A DNA stretch of 51,683 bases from Candidatus Calditenuis fumarioli (lineage in GTDB: Archaea; Thermoproteota; Nitrososphaeria_A; Caldarchaeales; Calditenuaceae), in the NCBI GenBank assembly GCA_030059665.1, contig JANVYR010000001.1, forward strand, positions 157,501-209,183. Direction: 5' to 3'. The translations under genes and the position numbers were made by a program. Of the stretch, positions 21,422-30,870 are shown one piece after another; position 1 is the first letter of the stretch; every line of letters begins with the position of its first letter. The notes below the pieces were generated by a model, which made no database searches, was not told where the DNA came from, and saw nothing but the letters and a program-made list of their open reading frames with translations.

Positions 21422-22615
21422 TCACCGCACATACCTGTTAAGCCTGAAGTGCAGCACACCAAAGACGAACCTCCCCACAGTAGAGAGCAGGTACACCGGG
21501 ATCATGGCCGCTGCGACGTCCCCGTTCAGCGACGTCAGCTGATCCACCAGGGCCCCGCCCACCGTCGAGCCGACGAAGCTGGAGATCCCCTGGAGCACGT
21601 TCGCTATGGCAACGTACGTAGCCCTCCCCTCGACCGGAACCACCGCGAGCAGGTAGAGGGTCCTTGCGGTGTTAATCACCGGGAACAAAAGGCCCGTCAT
21701 CACGTTCACTGCCACCAGCATCGGAACCACCGGCGTGAAGCCGTATACCAGCGGAACCGCAGCGAATGCCGCCCTCGAGATCGCCTGAAGCTTCACGAAC
21801 CCAATCAGGTCCACGTTTGCCCTCGAGACCAGGTAGATCGTCGCGATCGAGGCGATATCGCTAACGACGCTGAGCGCCGCTATCACGGAGAGGTCGAGCC
21901 GCGCGACCCTTGTCACTGTGATCGTGAAGAGGGGCCAGGCGATCGACATGAAGAGTATGTAAAGGGTGTTCAGTAGGACGTACTGCAGGTACGCCGAGTT
22001 CGCGGTTATCTCGCTGATCACAGAAAGGGAAGGCATCCTCTTTCCAACTTTCTGTTCCCTGATGCCTAGCAAAACCACCGCAGAGGCGAGCTCCGCGACC
22101 ATTGCGATCAGGAAGCCTATGTGGTAACCGTTCAGGCCGAACAGGCTCACGGCAGCCACCGTCGATGTTGCCACCGCAGCTCCCACGGTGCTCCAGGCAT
22201 TGATCTGGACGGTCACCCGCGTGCGCTCGGCCGGCTCCGTCACATCGGCTATGAGGGCCGTGAAGGTCGGGAGAGTCATCGAGTAGAAGGCGAACCTGAG
22301 AGCCATCAGCAGGACGAATGTGCCCGGAGAGGTGGTCATCAGGGCCAGCGGCCAGATGGCCGCCGAGAGCAGTCCTCCCGCCACAAGAAGCGGCACCCTC
22401 CTTCCCATCGCGTCCGATATCGAACCCCAGATCAGCTGGGCCGCGTTCGTCGTGAAGTTCATCGAGGCGTGCAGGAGGCCGAGCTCCGTCGGCGACGCGC
22501 CTAACTGGGCCGCATAGACCGCTATGAAGGGCTGAGCCGATCCCATTGCGACCGAAGAGGCGAGCGAGTTGGCGTACAGCGCTTTGGTCCTGCTCAACCC
22601 GATCCCTCCGTTCAT
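21422..22615 (-). CDS. Major facilitator superfamily transporter
   Basis: A 397-residue secondary transporter with about twelve membrane helices. The conserved loop between helices 2 and 3 reads WGSISDAMGRRVPLLV (the G-x3-D-x2-GRR motif), and helix 4 follows with LALRFAFYSMTLPTFTALIAD. Such proteins export or import small molecules using ion gradients; the substrate cannot be told. The ATG at 22613-22615 is chosen because the membrane part starts just after it and the divergent methyltransferase promoter lies immediately upstream. Confidence 0.85.
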   Translation of the reverse strand: MNGGIGLSRTKALYANSLASSVAMGSAQPFIAVYAAQLGASPTELGLLHASMNFTTNAAQLIWGSISDAMGRRVPLLVAGGLLSAAIWPLALMTTSPGTFVLLMALRFAFYSMTLPTFTALIADVTEPAERTRVTVQINAWSTVGAAVATSTVAAVSLFGLNGYHIGFLIAMVAELASAVVLLGIREQKVGKRMPSLSVISEITANSAYLQYVLLNTLYILFMSIAWPLFTITVTRVARLDLSVIAALSVVSDIASIATIYLVSRANVDLIGFVKLQAISRAAFAAVPLVYGFTPVVPMLVAVNVMTGLLFPVINTARTLYLLAVVPVEGRATYVAIANVLQGISSFVGSTVGGALVDQLTSLNGDVAAAMIPVYLLSTVGRFVFGVLHFRLNRYVR

Positions 22616-22655
22616 CGGTCGCTCAAAACCCCAGCACCGGTTCAGCTCTTTACTC

Positions 22656-22665
22656 AGCTTAATGG
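22656..22665 (+). promoter_or_regulatory. TATA-like element for UbiE-like methyltransferase
   Basis: AGCTTAATGG centred about 24 nt before the ATG at 22684. Confidence 0.35.
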
Positions 22666-22683
22666 CGGAATTCTGGGAGCGGG

Positions 22684-23451
22684 ATGTCGGGACTCGGCGA
22701 GGTCTGGCCGACTGTCGAGAGGGCGCTGGTGCAGATCGGCGGCACATACGACAGGATAAACCGGTTCCTCTCCCTCGGGTTCGATGTGCGGCTCAGGGAG
22801 AGGGCCATCCGGATCGCTGGGAGGGACTGCAACGGCAGGGTTCTCGACGCAGGAAGCGGTCCTGGAACTTTCTCGCAGCTGGCCCTGAGGATCTGGCGCG
22901 GTGCTGACTTGGTGGCGATGGATCCCTTGGACGTCATGGTCAACCTCTGCAAGCGGAGGATCAGAACCGAGCGGTTCGATGCCGTCAGGGGTGTCTTCGA
23001 GAGGATGCCCTTCAGGGACGGTTGCTTTGACGTCGTGCTGACCGGGTTCTCGATCAGGGACGCGATAGACCTCAGGAAGGCCATCTCGGAGGTGAGGGGG
23101 GTCCTTAGAGAGGGCGGAAGTTACGTCCTATGCGACATCTCAAAGCCCGACCTGGCACCGATGAGGTTCATCGTCTCCGCTTACTGGTTCCTCGTGGCAC
23201 CTCTGCTAGGACTGCTTGCAGCGGGCGTTAAGGGCCTAAGGGTCTGGGACATTTACCGGACCTACCGGAGGTGGCCGGAGAGGGGGAAACTGATAGGGCT
23301 TCTTAGAAGGTACTTCTCGGTCGAGAAAGTGGTGAATGCGCTGTTGGGCGGCGCACTTATCGTTATGTGCAGGAAAAATACTTTCCGGAAATTTTTGTCA
23401 CTAACATCGAATGTAGAAATTCGCCCGGGTAACTCTCGGAATGAGGGATGA
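22684..23451 (+). CDS. UbiE/MenG-like SAM methyltransferase
   Basis: A 255-residue class I methyltransferase. The N-terminal YDRINRFLSLGFDVRLRERAI segment is typical of the UbiE/MenG (quinone C-methyltransferase) group. It is followed by the SAM motif VLDAGSGPGTFSQLA (about residues 54-68), MPFRDGCFDVVLTGFSIRDAIDLRKAISEVRGVLREGG and LCDISKPD. It may methylate a membrane quinone or another lipid. The last 20-25 codons are much more AT-rich than the rest, and this is where the composition shift of the neighbouring island begins, so the original C-terminus may have been replaced. Confidence 0.8.
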   Translation: MSGLGEVWPTVERALVQIGGTYDRINRFLSLGFDVRLRERAIRIAGRDCNGRVLDAGSGPGTFSQLALRIWRGADLVAMDPLDVMVNLCKRRIRTERFDAVRGVFERMPFRDGCFDVVLTGFSIRDAIDLRKAISEVRGVLREGGSYVLCDISKPDLAPMRFIVSAYWFLVAPLLGLLAAGVKGLRVWDIYRTYRRWPERGKLIGLLRRYFSVEKVVNALLGGALIVMCRKNTFRKFLSLTSNVEIRPGNSRNEG

Positions 23452-23679
23452 CCTCATCGTTGATAATTCTGATAAGTTTAAATCTTAGTTGTAATTGATA
23501 AAATGTGCGAATTACTGCAAGATCATGCGAAAAAGGGGAGGGTTGGTGGGTTTAAAGCAGATCTTTCAGCTGTAATCCGCTAGGGGGCCACCAAAAAGGG
23601 GATGGTATCAGGTGAATGGATATATTAAAAACTTAAAATGGAAAGTTGGGAGGCGCTTTGAATCTTTCTTAAGATACGT

Positions 23680-23689
23680 TTTTATAAAA
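23680..23689 (+). promoter_or_regulatory. TATA box of AT-rich membrane gene
   Basis: TTTTATAAAA centred 25 nt before the ATG at 23709, in a strongly AT-rich 257-bp gap. Several other A/T runs nearby weaken the call only slightly. Confidence 0.5.
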
Positions 23690-23708
23690 CTAATGTATAA
23701 TTGGATTT

Positions 23709-24881
23709 ATGAAGATTGATAACAGAAAATCACTAATAATCGTCGGCATTTTAGCTGCAACTAGTAGTTTGGTCCACTTCGGAAATGCTAATCAGGTTCG
23801 TGGCAACCCAATGCTAGATTTCGATTCACCTTACTATGTTCATTTGATTCTATGGATGGGGGGAGAAATCGACAGTTTACCACCTCAACCCTTCCGAATG
23901 AGGATTACCGTTCCAGCTCTCGCAAGTTTAATATATAGGTATATAGGGGTGAACAACGCATTTGGATTGATAAACTCGATTTTGTGGATAGCAACAGTTT
24001 TAATATACTTCTATGCAGTCAGAAAACTCTACGATATAAAGACAGCAACCGTCACCTCTGTTCTTTTCTCTTATTCTGTCCCTGTTATGGTCTATGGGGC
24101 AGCTATTTCGACTGATATGCTAGGATATTTGGCTTTAGCGGCAACGACTTTATATCTCGTAAAAAGCTCGTCCCAAGAAACAAAGTCGATGATTTTGCTA
24201 GGTGTTTTATTATATTTCGCAACTATGGGCAGGGAGGTAAGCATCCTCGCTATAGCGTATGTGTTTATATATAGAATTCTTACCGATAGGAAAAGATTTT
24301 ATTCTGCGGTCGTGGAGGTTTTCTATCTCTTAGTTTTTGCCGTTTTAGGTCTAGTAACGGCAAGTCTATTGATACCTCAACCTGGATATACCGCATACTT
24401 TTATCAAGCGTTACAGGGTTCGTTATCAGTGGATAAAGTATTGAGAGAAGCCTATCAAATCATAGCCACTTATCATATTGGATGGATATTCATCTGCTGG
24501 AATTTAATTAATGTAAGGCGTTCGGAAAAGGATAGGGGAGACGTACTATTTCTAACGTCACTGATTGTGGGAAGCACTTTCCTTATTATCGATCATTTTA
24601 TAGGAGTTATCAGTTCTCGGTTTGTTTTCTTAACATATCTAGGTTTTATAATCGCAATCTATAGGGGAATGGAATCTATTAGGGATTTGTTATGCCTGAA
24701 GCCAAAATTAGGTTTTTGTCGGCACATCAGCTGGATGGTTTTTACCGTGTACGTCGGAGTTGGCTTAATTTTCACAGCCGAGAGCAATTTATCTTTCCCA
24801 ACAATATCTGATACCCAAATCGCTCAACTTTTTCCGAAAAATTATCCCATAGAAAAACTTTGGCGAATCAAGGGTGAATGA
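23709..24881 (+). CDS. GT-C-like multi-pass membrane protein
   Basis: A 390-residue protein with about nine to eleven hydrophobic helices. An early loop between the first helices carries FDSPYYVHL and RMRITVPALASLIYRY, reminiscent of the acidic first loop of GT-C glycosyltransferases and related lipid-linked sugar enzymes, but no firm family match can be made by eye. The gene is far more AT-rich than the backbone and uses AT-ending codons, pointing to recent transfer. It opens the glycan island and probably transfers or polymerises sugars at the membrane. Confidence 0.6.
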   Translation: MKIDNRKSLIIVGILAATSSLVHFGNANQVRGNPMLDFDSPYYVHLILWMGGEIDSLPPQPFRMRITVPALASLIYRYIGVNNAFGLINSILWIATVLIYFYAVRKLYDIKTATVTSVLFSYSVPVMVYGAAISTDMLGYLALAATTLYLVKSSSQETKSMILLGVLLYFATMGREVSILAIAYVFIYRILTDRKRFYSAVVEVFYLLVFAVLGLVTASLLIPQPGYTAYFYQALQGSLSVDKVLREAYQIIATYHIGWIFICWNLINVRRSEKDRGDVLFLTSLIVGSTFLIIDHFIGVISSRFVFLTYLGFIIAIYRGMESIRDLLCLKPKLGFCRHISWMVFTVYVGVGLIFTAESNLSFPTISDTQIAQLFPKNYPIEKLWRIKGE

Positions 24882-25167
24882 TAATTTTGTTTTTACTTAT
24901 AATGCTATCCGTATATCCTCGCTACGAATAAAATATACTTTAAGTTTATATAAAAAATCTTGATCGAACACCAGCAGTTTATTATTATATCCTTTAAAGG
25001 TAGTTTCCTTAAGTTAATCATTTACTAGTGAGGAGTACAGGTAATGGCTTGTGAAGGGCGGGTTCTCTCTTTCAGGCAGCTTCGAGGAAGGGAGGTCAGG
25101 CAGCCGCGACAGCCCGTATTTTCCAATTGTTAAATAAGGGCTCCGGACGAGATGGTGAAGCGAAAGG

Positions 25168-26376
25168 ATGGTAAGACGCCGCCTGCGGATCCTCTTCACC
25201 TCTAGCGGATACAGCATTGGAGGGGCTACGATGGCTATGATGCACTTGGCAATCGGACTGGCCAGTCTCGGACACGAGCCGATCGTGCTGACCTCAAGAC
25301 CGGCATCGAGATACTCTCACCTCTTCGAGAGACTCAGGCGCAACGGCGTCAGGGTCTTATCGTTTGGAGGGGATTACAGGTCGATACTTTACTGGGTCTG
25401 GCTCTTCTTCAGGACATTACGTACTATAAGGGCCATGGCAGTGGACATCGTCCATTGTCACGGCACCAAGGAAGCTGTAGTTGTCGGGGTCGCCGCGAAG
25501 CTGGGCCGCAAAACGGTCGTCTACACGCTGGAAGGTGACCCGCTGATTGAACTTCAACTCGCGGGTGCTGGGCCTCTCTCGAGGCTCCTCATGCTCCTCT
25601 TGCTTCACGTGGGTCTCAGGCTTGCAGACAGGGTCGCCGCGTGCAGCAGTTGGCTCGCGGAACACGTGAGGGCAAGGTACGGTGTTGAGGCAATAGGCAT
25701 CTGGAACCCGATAGATTACGAGAGGTTCTCCGAGGTGAGGAAGGCCGAATCGGCAGTGCCCATCATAACGTTCGTCGGGAGGCTGGAGAGGGTCAAGGGG
25801 GTCGAGACGCTACTGATGGCGCTCAGCGAGCTGAGGAAAAGTGGTCGCAGCGATGTAACCCTGCGACTAATAGGCGAGGGGCCGCTGAGGAGGAGGCTGG
25901 AAAGGCTCTGCAAAGATCTGGGGATCGACGGAGGCGTGATTTTCGTGGGACATGTGGGTGACGTCGAACGTCACCTGGCGGACTCTTGGGCCTTCGTTCT
26001 ACCGTCCCTCTACGAGCCGTTTGGCATGGCCGCTGCGGAGGCATCCGTGGCCGGACTTCCTGTTATCGCATCAAACGTAGGGGGTCTCAGGGAGATCGTC
26101 GTGGAGGGCGAGACCGGATTCCTCTTCAGACCAGGAGATTACAGGGAGCTTTCAAAACTTTTAGCCACAGTTCTGGACAACGAGAATTTGAGGAGAAGGC
26201 TGGGGGAAAAAGGACGTGAGCGCGCGAAGGAATTCGCTGCTGCGAAAATAGCGGAGAAATATGTTGAACTCTATCTCAGCGTTCTTGCTAGAAAGGAGGG
26301 CCCAAACAGATGCAATAAGACGGTTAACATCCACGGCTACACCCCAGACTATCTTAAACGGTACACAATGAGGTAG
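25168..26376 (+). CDS. Glycosyltransferase family 4 (GT-B fold)
   Basis: A 402-residue GT4-type enzyme using a nucleotide-sugar donor. The N-terminal acceptor domain has SSGYSIGGATMAMMHLAIGLASLGHEP. The C-terminal donor domain has IITFVGRLERVKGVETLLMAL, LRLIGEGPLRRRLERL and the E-x7-E region PSLYEPFGMAAAEASVAGLPVIASNVGGLREIVVEGETGFLF. Composition here returns to GC-rich. The preceding 286 bases hold no gene. It probably adds one sugar to the island's surface glycan; the sugar is unknown. Confidence 0.88.
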   Translation: MVRRRLRILFTSSGYSIGGATMAMMHLAIGLASLGHEPIVLTSRPASRYSHLFERLRRNGVRVLSFGGDYRSILYWVWLFFRTLRTIRAMAVDIVHCHGTKEAVVVGVAAKLGRKTVVYTLEGDPLIELQLAGAGPLSRLLMLLLLHVGLRLADRVAACSSWLAEHVRARYGVEAIGIWNPIDYERFSEVRKAESAVPIITFVGRLERVKGVETLLMALSELRKSGRSDVTLRLIGEGPLRRRLERLCKDLGIDGGVIFVGHVGDVERHLADSWAFVLPSLYEPFGMAAAEASVAGLPVIASNVGGLREIVVEGETGFLFRPGDYRELSKLLATVLDNENLRRRLGEKGRERAKEFAAAKIAEKYVELYLSVLARKEGPNRCNKTVNIHGYTPDYLKRYTMR

Positions 26377-26431
26377 TGCCTTAAGGTGAAGCATCGCTTA
26401 TCGCAGAATGCGAAACTCATTACTGGTTTAG

Positions 26432-27658
26432 ATGGGGAGCAGTACGAAGGGTATCCACATAAATTCCCAGACGATTTTTGGAGCAGGTGCTATGGTTTCG
26501 GTGATGACTTTCACTGGTAAGATCAGCGGTCTGAAAGCCTCATCGCTTCACGCCCAGTACTTTGAGGAGTACGTCGCGTTAGCAGGTCATTTAGATAGGC
26601 TACTGGTGGTTACTGACACGATCGAGTACTTGCCACCTGACCTTCCTTCTAACCTGGAGGTCGTGAAGGTCGATGTCGTCAGACTCCCTGAAGTTTACGG
26701 CGTAACTAAGATGGCCGGTTTTTGCCTCCAGCCACTTCTCAAGAGCGTAGACGTCGTCTACGTACGGACGTTCAGCCCACCGGAGCTGGCGGCCCTTTGG
26801 ATCGCAGGGACCTTGAAGGGCGTTCCCTCGGTCCTCACCATAGGCGGGACCTGGCTCTTCGGGAAGCCGCATGAGTCGCCAGGGGTTAAGAAGTCAGTCT
26901 TCAGGTGGATCCTGAGGAGGGCTGCTTACACGGCCTCGAGGGTAACCCTCTACTCCCGTTATATGTTGCCCGAGGTGATGTATTTCATTCCACGCATCGA
27001 TCTAGGTAGGGTCAGGTTCATACACAACTCGGTGAACGTTGAGAGGTTCAGGCCCGGGTTGAGACCACCCTCGAGTTGGGAGGGCGACGGCAGGCGCAAG
27101 GTCTTCTGGGTCGGTCGGATAAACGAGGGGAAGGGCGTCGAGGACCTGATAGCTGCTTTCGCCAAGGTAGCCACTAGTTTCAAGGACGTCGATTTGTGGA
27201 TCGCTGGGACTGGAGATCGACAGTACGTCGACCACCTGAAGAGGCGGTGCAGGGAACTCGGGATGGCGGACAGGGTCGTGTTTCCGGGGCCGATCCCAAA
27301 CGAGGAGGTGCCGAGGTACATGGCTAACGCCACGGTCTTCGCTTACCCCTCAAGAGGGGGAGAGGGTATCCCGAGGGCTCTGCTCGAGGCTATGGCGTGC
27401 GAGGCGGCCGTCGTTGCAACCAAGGTCTCGGGGATACCTGAGGCAGTGATAGACGGCGAGACTGGACTACTGGTTGGGAAGCAGGATGTAGAGGGGCTAT
27501 CGAGGGCACTCGAGTTGCTGTTAGCTGACGAGGGGTTGGCGCGTAGGTTGGGTCGCAACGCAAGGGCGAAGATCGTCAGCGAGTTCAGCCACGAGGTCGT
27601 AATTCCACAGATAGCGTCGCTTCTGAGAGAAGTCAGCGCCGAGAGGAGCAGATTTTGA
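26432..27658 (+). CDS. Glycosyltransferase family 4 (GT-B fold)
   Basis: A 408-residue GT4-type enzyme. Donor-domain motifs are KVFWVGRINEGKGVEDLI, LWIAGTGDRQYVDHL, RVVFPGPIPNEEVPRYMANA and FAYPSRGGEGIPRALLEAMACEAAVV. The N-terminal domain has the LYSRYMLPEV and VRFIHNSVNVERFRPG segments common before the donor half. It follows the previous glycosyltransferase by 55 bp on the same strand and its 3' end overlaps the convergent glycosyltransferase by 26 bp. Confidence 0.87.
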   Translation: MGSSTKGIHINSQTIFGAGAMVSVMTFTGKISGLKASSLHAQYFEEYVALAGHLDRLLVVTDTIEYLPPDLPSNLEVVKVDVVRLPEVYGVTKMAGFCLQPLLKSVDVVYVRTFSPPELAALWIAGTLKGVPSVLTIGGTWLFGKPHESPGVKKSVFRWILRRAAYTASRVTLYSRYMLPEVMYFIPRIDLGRVRFIHNSVNVERFRPGLRPPSSWEGDGRRKVFWVGRINEGKGVEDLIAAFAKVATSFKDVDLWIAGTGDRQYVDHLKRRCRELGMADRVVFPGPIPNEEVPRYMANATVFAYPSRGGEGIPRALLEAMACEAAVVATKVSGIPEAVIDGETGLLVGKQDVEGLSRALELLLADEGLARRLGRNARAKIVSEFSHEVVIPQIASLLREVSAERSRF

Positions 27659-28598
27659 GGTAAGCTTCCGCGTACCTCCTGACGGCCTTCTCCCACTCGA
27701 ACTCCCTTGCCACGACCTCCCTTCCCCTCTCACCCATCTCTTCCCTCAACTCTGGGTCACCGAGCAGTGCCGATATGTATTCCGCGATCTTGACCGGGTC
27801 CCTTTCCCGGACGATGAAGCCCTCACGGCCGTGCGTGAAGACCTCTGGGACGAGACCTACTGCTGTCGAGACGAAGGGCGTCTGACAGGCCGCTGCCTCG
27901 AAGACGGTCCTTGGACCTCCCTCGTAGTGTGACGTGCAGACGAAGACCGCAGCCTCATTGTAGTGCCTCACGAGCTCGTCTTGCCCCACCCATCCGTAGA
28001 ACCTGACCACGGACCCGACCCCTAATCGGTCCGCCAGGGACTTCAGCGGCCTTCTCTCAGGGCCGTCACCGACGATCCTGACCTCCAGCCCGGGGAAATC
28101 CCTAGCCAGAACCGGAACGGCCTCGATGAGGAGCTCAAGCCCCTTTTCAGGTACTAGTCGGGAAGCCGACAGCACAATGGGCCGCCTCGATGAATGCGGG
28201 TTCAGTGGTCTGAAGAGGTCCAACTTAATGTAAACCGATGGGATGACCATCACGTTCCTGACACCCATTCTTTTCAGGCTCGAAGCTATCTGCCTGCTGA
28301 CGGCCCTAACGAATTGGGACTGCCTCAGTACGAACCTCGCGGCCAAGAGGTCCTTTAACGGCAGGAAACCGCCCTCGAGGTAGTTGCCGTGAACCTCGCA
28401 TATCATGGTCGCTCCCGAGAGCTTGGCCTGCATTAGTGCCGGTAGCCCGATCCTCAGGGTGGGCTCTTGGGCTACCACGAGGTCGTAGCGCCTAGCCCGT
28501 GGCAGATGAAGGCCGTCTGAGACCTCAACCTCTCCCCAATATCTCCGAAGCTCGTCTATGGCGATCGATGGCCTTCTGCCGACCATCAACACCCTCAA
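27633..28598 (-). CDS. Glycosyltransferase family 4 (GT-B fold)
   Basis: A 321-residue, rather short GT4-type enzyme. Visible features are EVHGNYLEGG in the acceptor half, then IVLSASRLVPEKGLELLIEA, VRIVGDGPERRPLKSLADRLG and CTSHYEGGPRTVFEAAACQTPFVSTAVGLVPEV, the donor-binding region. It starts with TTG at 28596-28598 and ends inside the last codons of the preceding convergent gene. The N-terminal domain is smaller than usual (about 130 residues), so part may have been lost, but the donor half is complete. Confidence 0.85.
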   Translation of the reverse strand: MRVLMVGRRPSIAIDELRRYWGEVEVSDGLHLPRARRYDLVVAQEPTLRIGLPALMQAKLSGATMICEVHGNYLEGGFLPLKDLLAARFVLRQSQFVRAVSRQIASSLKRMGVRNVMVIPSVYIKLDLFRPLNPHSSRRPIVLSASRLVPEKGLELLIEAVPVLARDFPGLEVRIVGDGPERRPLKSLADRLGVGSVVRFYGWVGQDELVRHYNEAAVFVCTSHYEGGPRTVFEAAACQTPFVSTAVGLVPEVFTHGREGFIVRERDPVKIAEYISALLGDPELREEMGERGREVVAREFEWEKAVRRYAEAYLKICSSRR

Positions 28599-28990
28599 GC
28601 CGCTTTCTACAGCAGAATTGAGATAGGATGTGAAATTAGGTGTTTCTCTGTCCGGACCTTCCGGTTATTCGATCAAGGGTTATTCATCTTGCAGGTATGG
28701 CTGGGCATTGATCCATCCATTCACGGCAATTGAGCAATTTTATAGAGTTCCTGAAAACATTGCCCGTTTAAGGGTGGGACCCATGCTATTTCTCGATCGA
28801 GACACCGGCTAAGTTGGACACGTCTAGACGGCTTCACACTTCCGTTCCACAACTAGATGGCTCGACGGGAAGAAGATGGTGTCGGCGGAGGTTCTATTTC
28901 AGATCCAACACCGAGTTTTACGCTCGGTGAAGCCTCGTTTTCGTGGTTATTAGGGGGCGAGGTTCGAAAAAGCGTATTCGTCACCATCTT
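28599..28990. other. Gene-free stretch in the glycan island
   Basis: No protein gene is convincing in these 392 bases. The one structured element is a perfect 7-bp hairpin at 28909-28929, downstream of the HEPN/MNT pair. The rest is of intermediate composition. Confidence 0.4.
28909..28929 (-). terminator. Stem-loop downstream of the HEPN/MNT pair
   Basis: CACCGAG (28909-28915) and CTCGGTG (28923-28929) are perfect inverted repeats with a 7-nt loop. It lies about 60 bp past the stop of the nucleotidyltransferase gene in the direction of transcription. There is no strong U-tract, so it could be a transcript-stabilising or regulatory hairpin instead. Confidence 0.3.
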
Positions 28991-29392
28991 TTAGCCATCG
29001 CTTAGCCCCAGATCGTTTAGAAGTACTTTCAGTTGATCCTTGATAATTATGCCCTTTCGGATTGCCTCAATCACCATCGGTGTCCTTAATTTCTTCTGTC
29101 TGAGGAATTCCTGCGGTGTCAGCGGTATTATCTCCAAGTCCGGATACTCTCGCAATACGTCTATGAGTTGGTCGAACCTTTTCAGTGGATTCCGTGCAAA
29201 CCTTGGTGATATTACTAAAAGGTCCACATCGCTCCACTCGTTGAAGTCCCCCCTGGCGTACGATCCTATGATTGCAGCTGAAACTGGACCTAAGATCCGT
29301 TCTATCATGCAGACTGCCTCGGCGGCCGATTCAATGGCTGCTTTTCTCACGCGCTTCCTTTCTTCAAGGATTCCCATTTCGCCTTCACCCAA
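28991..29392 (-). CDS. mntA: MNT-type nucleotidyltransferase, antitoxin partner of HEPN
   Basis: A 133-residue minimal nucleotidyltransferase with the GS-x10-DxD motif GSYARGDFNEWSDVDLLVI (about residues 43-61). MntA-type antitoxins block HEPN toxins, in studied cases by adding AMP to the toxin. The start overlaps the end of the HEPN gene by 46 bp, the usual layout of HEPN/MNT modules. Composition is close to the island average. A hairpin follows the stop. Confidence 0.82.
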   Translation of the reverse strand: MGEGEMGILEERKRVRKAAIESAAEAVCMIERILGPVSAAIIGSYARGDFNEWSDVDLLVISPRFARNPLKRFDQLIDVLREYPDLEIIPLTPQEFLRQKKLRTPMVIEAIRKGIIIKDQLKVLLNDLGLSDG

Positions 29393-29760
29393 CTCAGAAC
29401 CTCTTCCGCTCTCCTAATGGCTTCCAGAGCCTCGCTCTCGGAAAAGTACTCTTCAGGCATACCTGACTCCCATACATCTGGATGTCTTGTCGACGTATAA
29501 TACTTGTCGAGTCGCAGACAGTCCTCCTTAATTCTGTCATCGCCGCCGATGAGGCCTTCCAGAGCGTCGTACAATTTCTTGAGGCTGTGACCATAGCGCG
29601 GATTGCCGGAACCCCACAATAGAGCCCTCAATGCCTTCTCTGTTGCTTGGTGCGACTTGAAGCACGCCCAGTTGTATTCACCGCCCCTCAAGTCCTTGAC
29701 GGCTGAGTTCAGAGTTGCCTGAGCACTTGTTATCCACCTGCCGAACTCGTCTTCGTCCAA
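29347..29760 (-). CDS. hepT: HEPN-domain protein, likely toxin of HEPN/MNT module
   Basis: A 137-residue all-helical HEPN protein. The CFKSHQATEKALRALLW helix and YGHSLKKLYDALEGLIG are typical, and the C-terminal part has the family's YYTSTRHPD motif. HEPN toxins are RNases or tRNA-targeting proteins, but many are of unknown activity, and some HEPN proteins serve with MNT domains in other roles. It starts with TTG at 29758-29760 and overlaps the MNT gene. This pair lies inside the polysaccharide island. Confidence 0.82.
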   Translation of the reverse strand: MDEDEFGRWITSAQATLNSAVKDLRGGEYNWACFKSHQATEKALRALLWGSGNPRYGHSLKKLYDALEGLIGGDDRIKEDCLRLDKYYTSTRHPDVWESGMPEEYFSESEALEAIRRAEEVLSWVKAKWESLKKGSA

Positions 29761-29976
29761 GGATCAGCACCGTAAATATTTGTCTAACCTGCTGATAAAA
29801 GTGCTCCTACAGATTGGGCTCAAGTGCGAGATCACGGACACATTAATTGGATGCGGGCGTCACATTCCATAAGTGACCTGTCCTATTCTCAGAGATATTC
29901 GGATAGGTTGCGATGCGAGGTTCTGAAGACAAAAAGGATGGGTGATGGGGATGGAAGTAGCTAGTTTCTGACAGAT

Positions 29977-30870
29977 CTATTCCTCAACAGGGTTTGAAGA
30001 GCCAACGCCAGTTGTTTCGTCAACATGGGCATGAGGCGTATGCCGGTGATTCACGGGAATAAATAACATGTTCTTAGCAGGCCTGTACATCGTTAAGTCT
30101 ATATCCTCTTTCATCATATATCCTAATTGAGATAGCAACTTTACTACGTCGTCGAAGTTTTGGTGCCAGACTTCTACGAGGAGAAGCGGATATCTTTCCC
30201 TTAATGTCCTCGTCATCCCCTTCAGGACGTCCAGTTCATGCCCTTCCACATCTATTTTGACGAACTCGGGCCCGGATTGGGGGAAGAAACGCACTACTAC
30301 GTCGTCTATTCTGATCGTTTGGACGTTGCCTGGGCCTTGCGTCACCCTAGCACTACCACCTGAACCTATTATTGCCATCGTTTTACTGGACTCCGAACTT
30401 GCAGCGTAAGGCAATACGATGACGTTTCCGATTTTGTTAAGCCTTATGTTCCTAAGGAGAACCTTTCTAACTGCCTCCTGCGGTTCGACTGCTATCACTT
30501 TCTCGCATATTTGCGAGAGAAGCAGCGAATAAGCTCCCATATGTGCTCCGACATCTATAGCAGTTCTTGGCTTCAGTTCTGCCAATAGACGCTTCTCCAC
30601 CTTTTCATACTCGTCCGAGAACACGACGATTTCTAATTTACATTCGCCGAGAAGGACCCTGATTCTAAATCTATAATAAATCACTTCAATAGGTATTTTT
30701 CTCACTAACCGCGAGTCTACAAACTTATAAAAATCGAGACCCCATCGTCGGAGTGCAACTCTTCTAAGAACGCGCAGAAGAACGTATGAACCAAGGATTA
30801 AAATCAGCTGAGGGTAGGACCGCCAGGAAATCTTCAGCCGACGCAACAGCCCGGGCAGCCCCCACCTCAA
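29977..30870 (-). CDS. FkbM-family methyltransferase
   Basis: A 297-residue protein: an N-terminal hydrophobic segment (about residues 19-40) that may anchor it, then a FkbM-type SAM domain with AIDVGAHMGAYSLLLSQICEKVIAVEPQ (motif I about residues 104-116), LRNIRLNKIGNVIVLPYAAS, the PEFVKIDVEGHELDVLKGM motif and a LLVEVWHQNF strand. FkbM enzymes O-methylate sugars and lipids, and here it probably methylates a sugar of the surface glycan. The TTG start overlaps the stop of the upstream glycosyltransferase by 4 bp, so they are translated together. Confidence 0.85.
   Translation of the reverse strand: MRWGLPGLLRRLKISWRSYPQLILILGSYVLLRVLRRVALRRWGLDFYKFVDSRLVRKIPIEVIYYRFRIRVLLGECKLEIVVFSDEYEKVEKRLLAELKPRTAIDVGAHMGAYSLLLSQICEKVIAVEPQEAVRKVLLRNIRLNKIGNVIVLPYAASSESSKTMAIIGSGGSARVTQGPGNVQTIRIDDVVVRFFPQSGPEFVKIDVEGHELDVLKGMTRTLRERYPLLLVEVWHQNFDDVVKLLSQLGYMMKEDIDLTMYRPAKNMLFIPVNHRHTPHAHVDETTGVGSSNPVEE

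Noticed and set aside
21150-21425. 91-codon minus-strand frame between Usp and the MFS gene
   Set aside because: No domain, odd composition and it contains the hairpin and direct repeats; treated as non-coding.
28630-28812. 60-codon plus-strand frame in an island gap
   Set aside because: No promoter, no similarity by eye and a composition unlike coding sequence.
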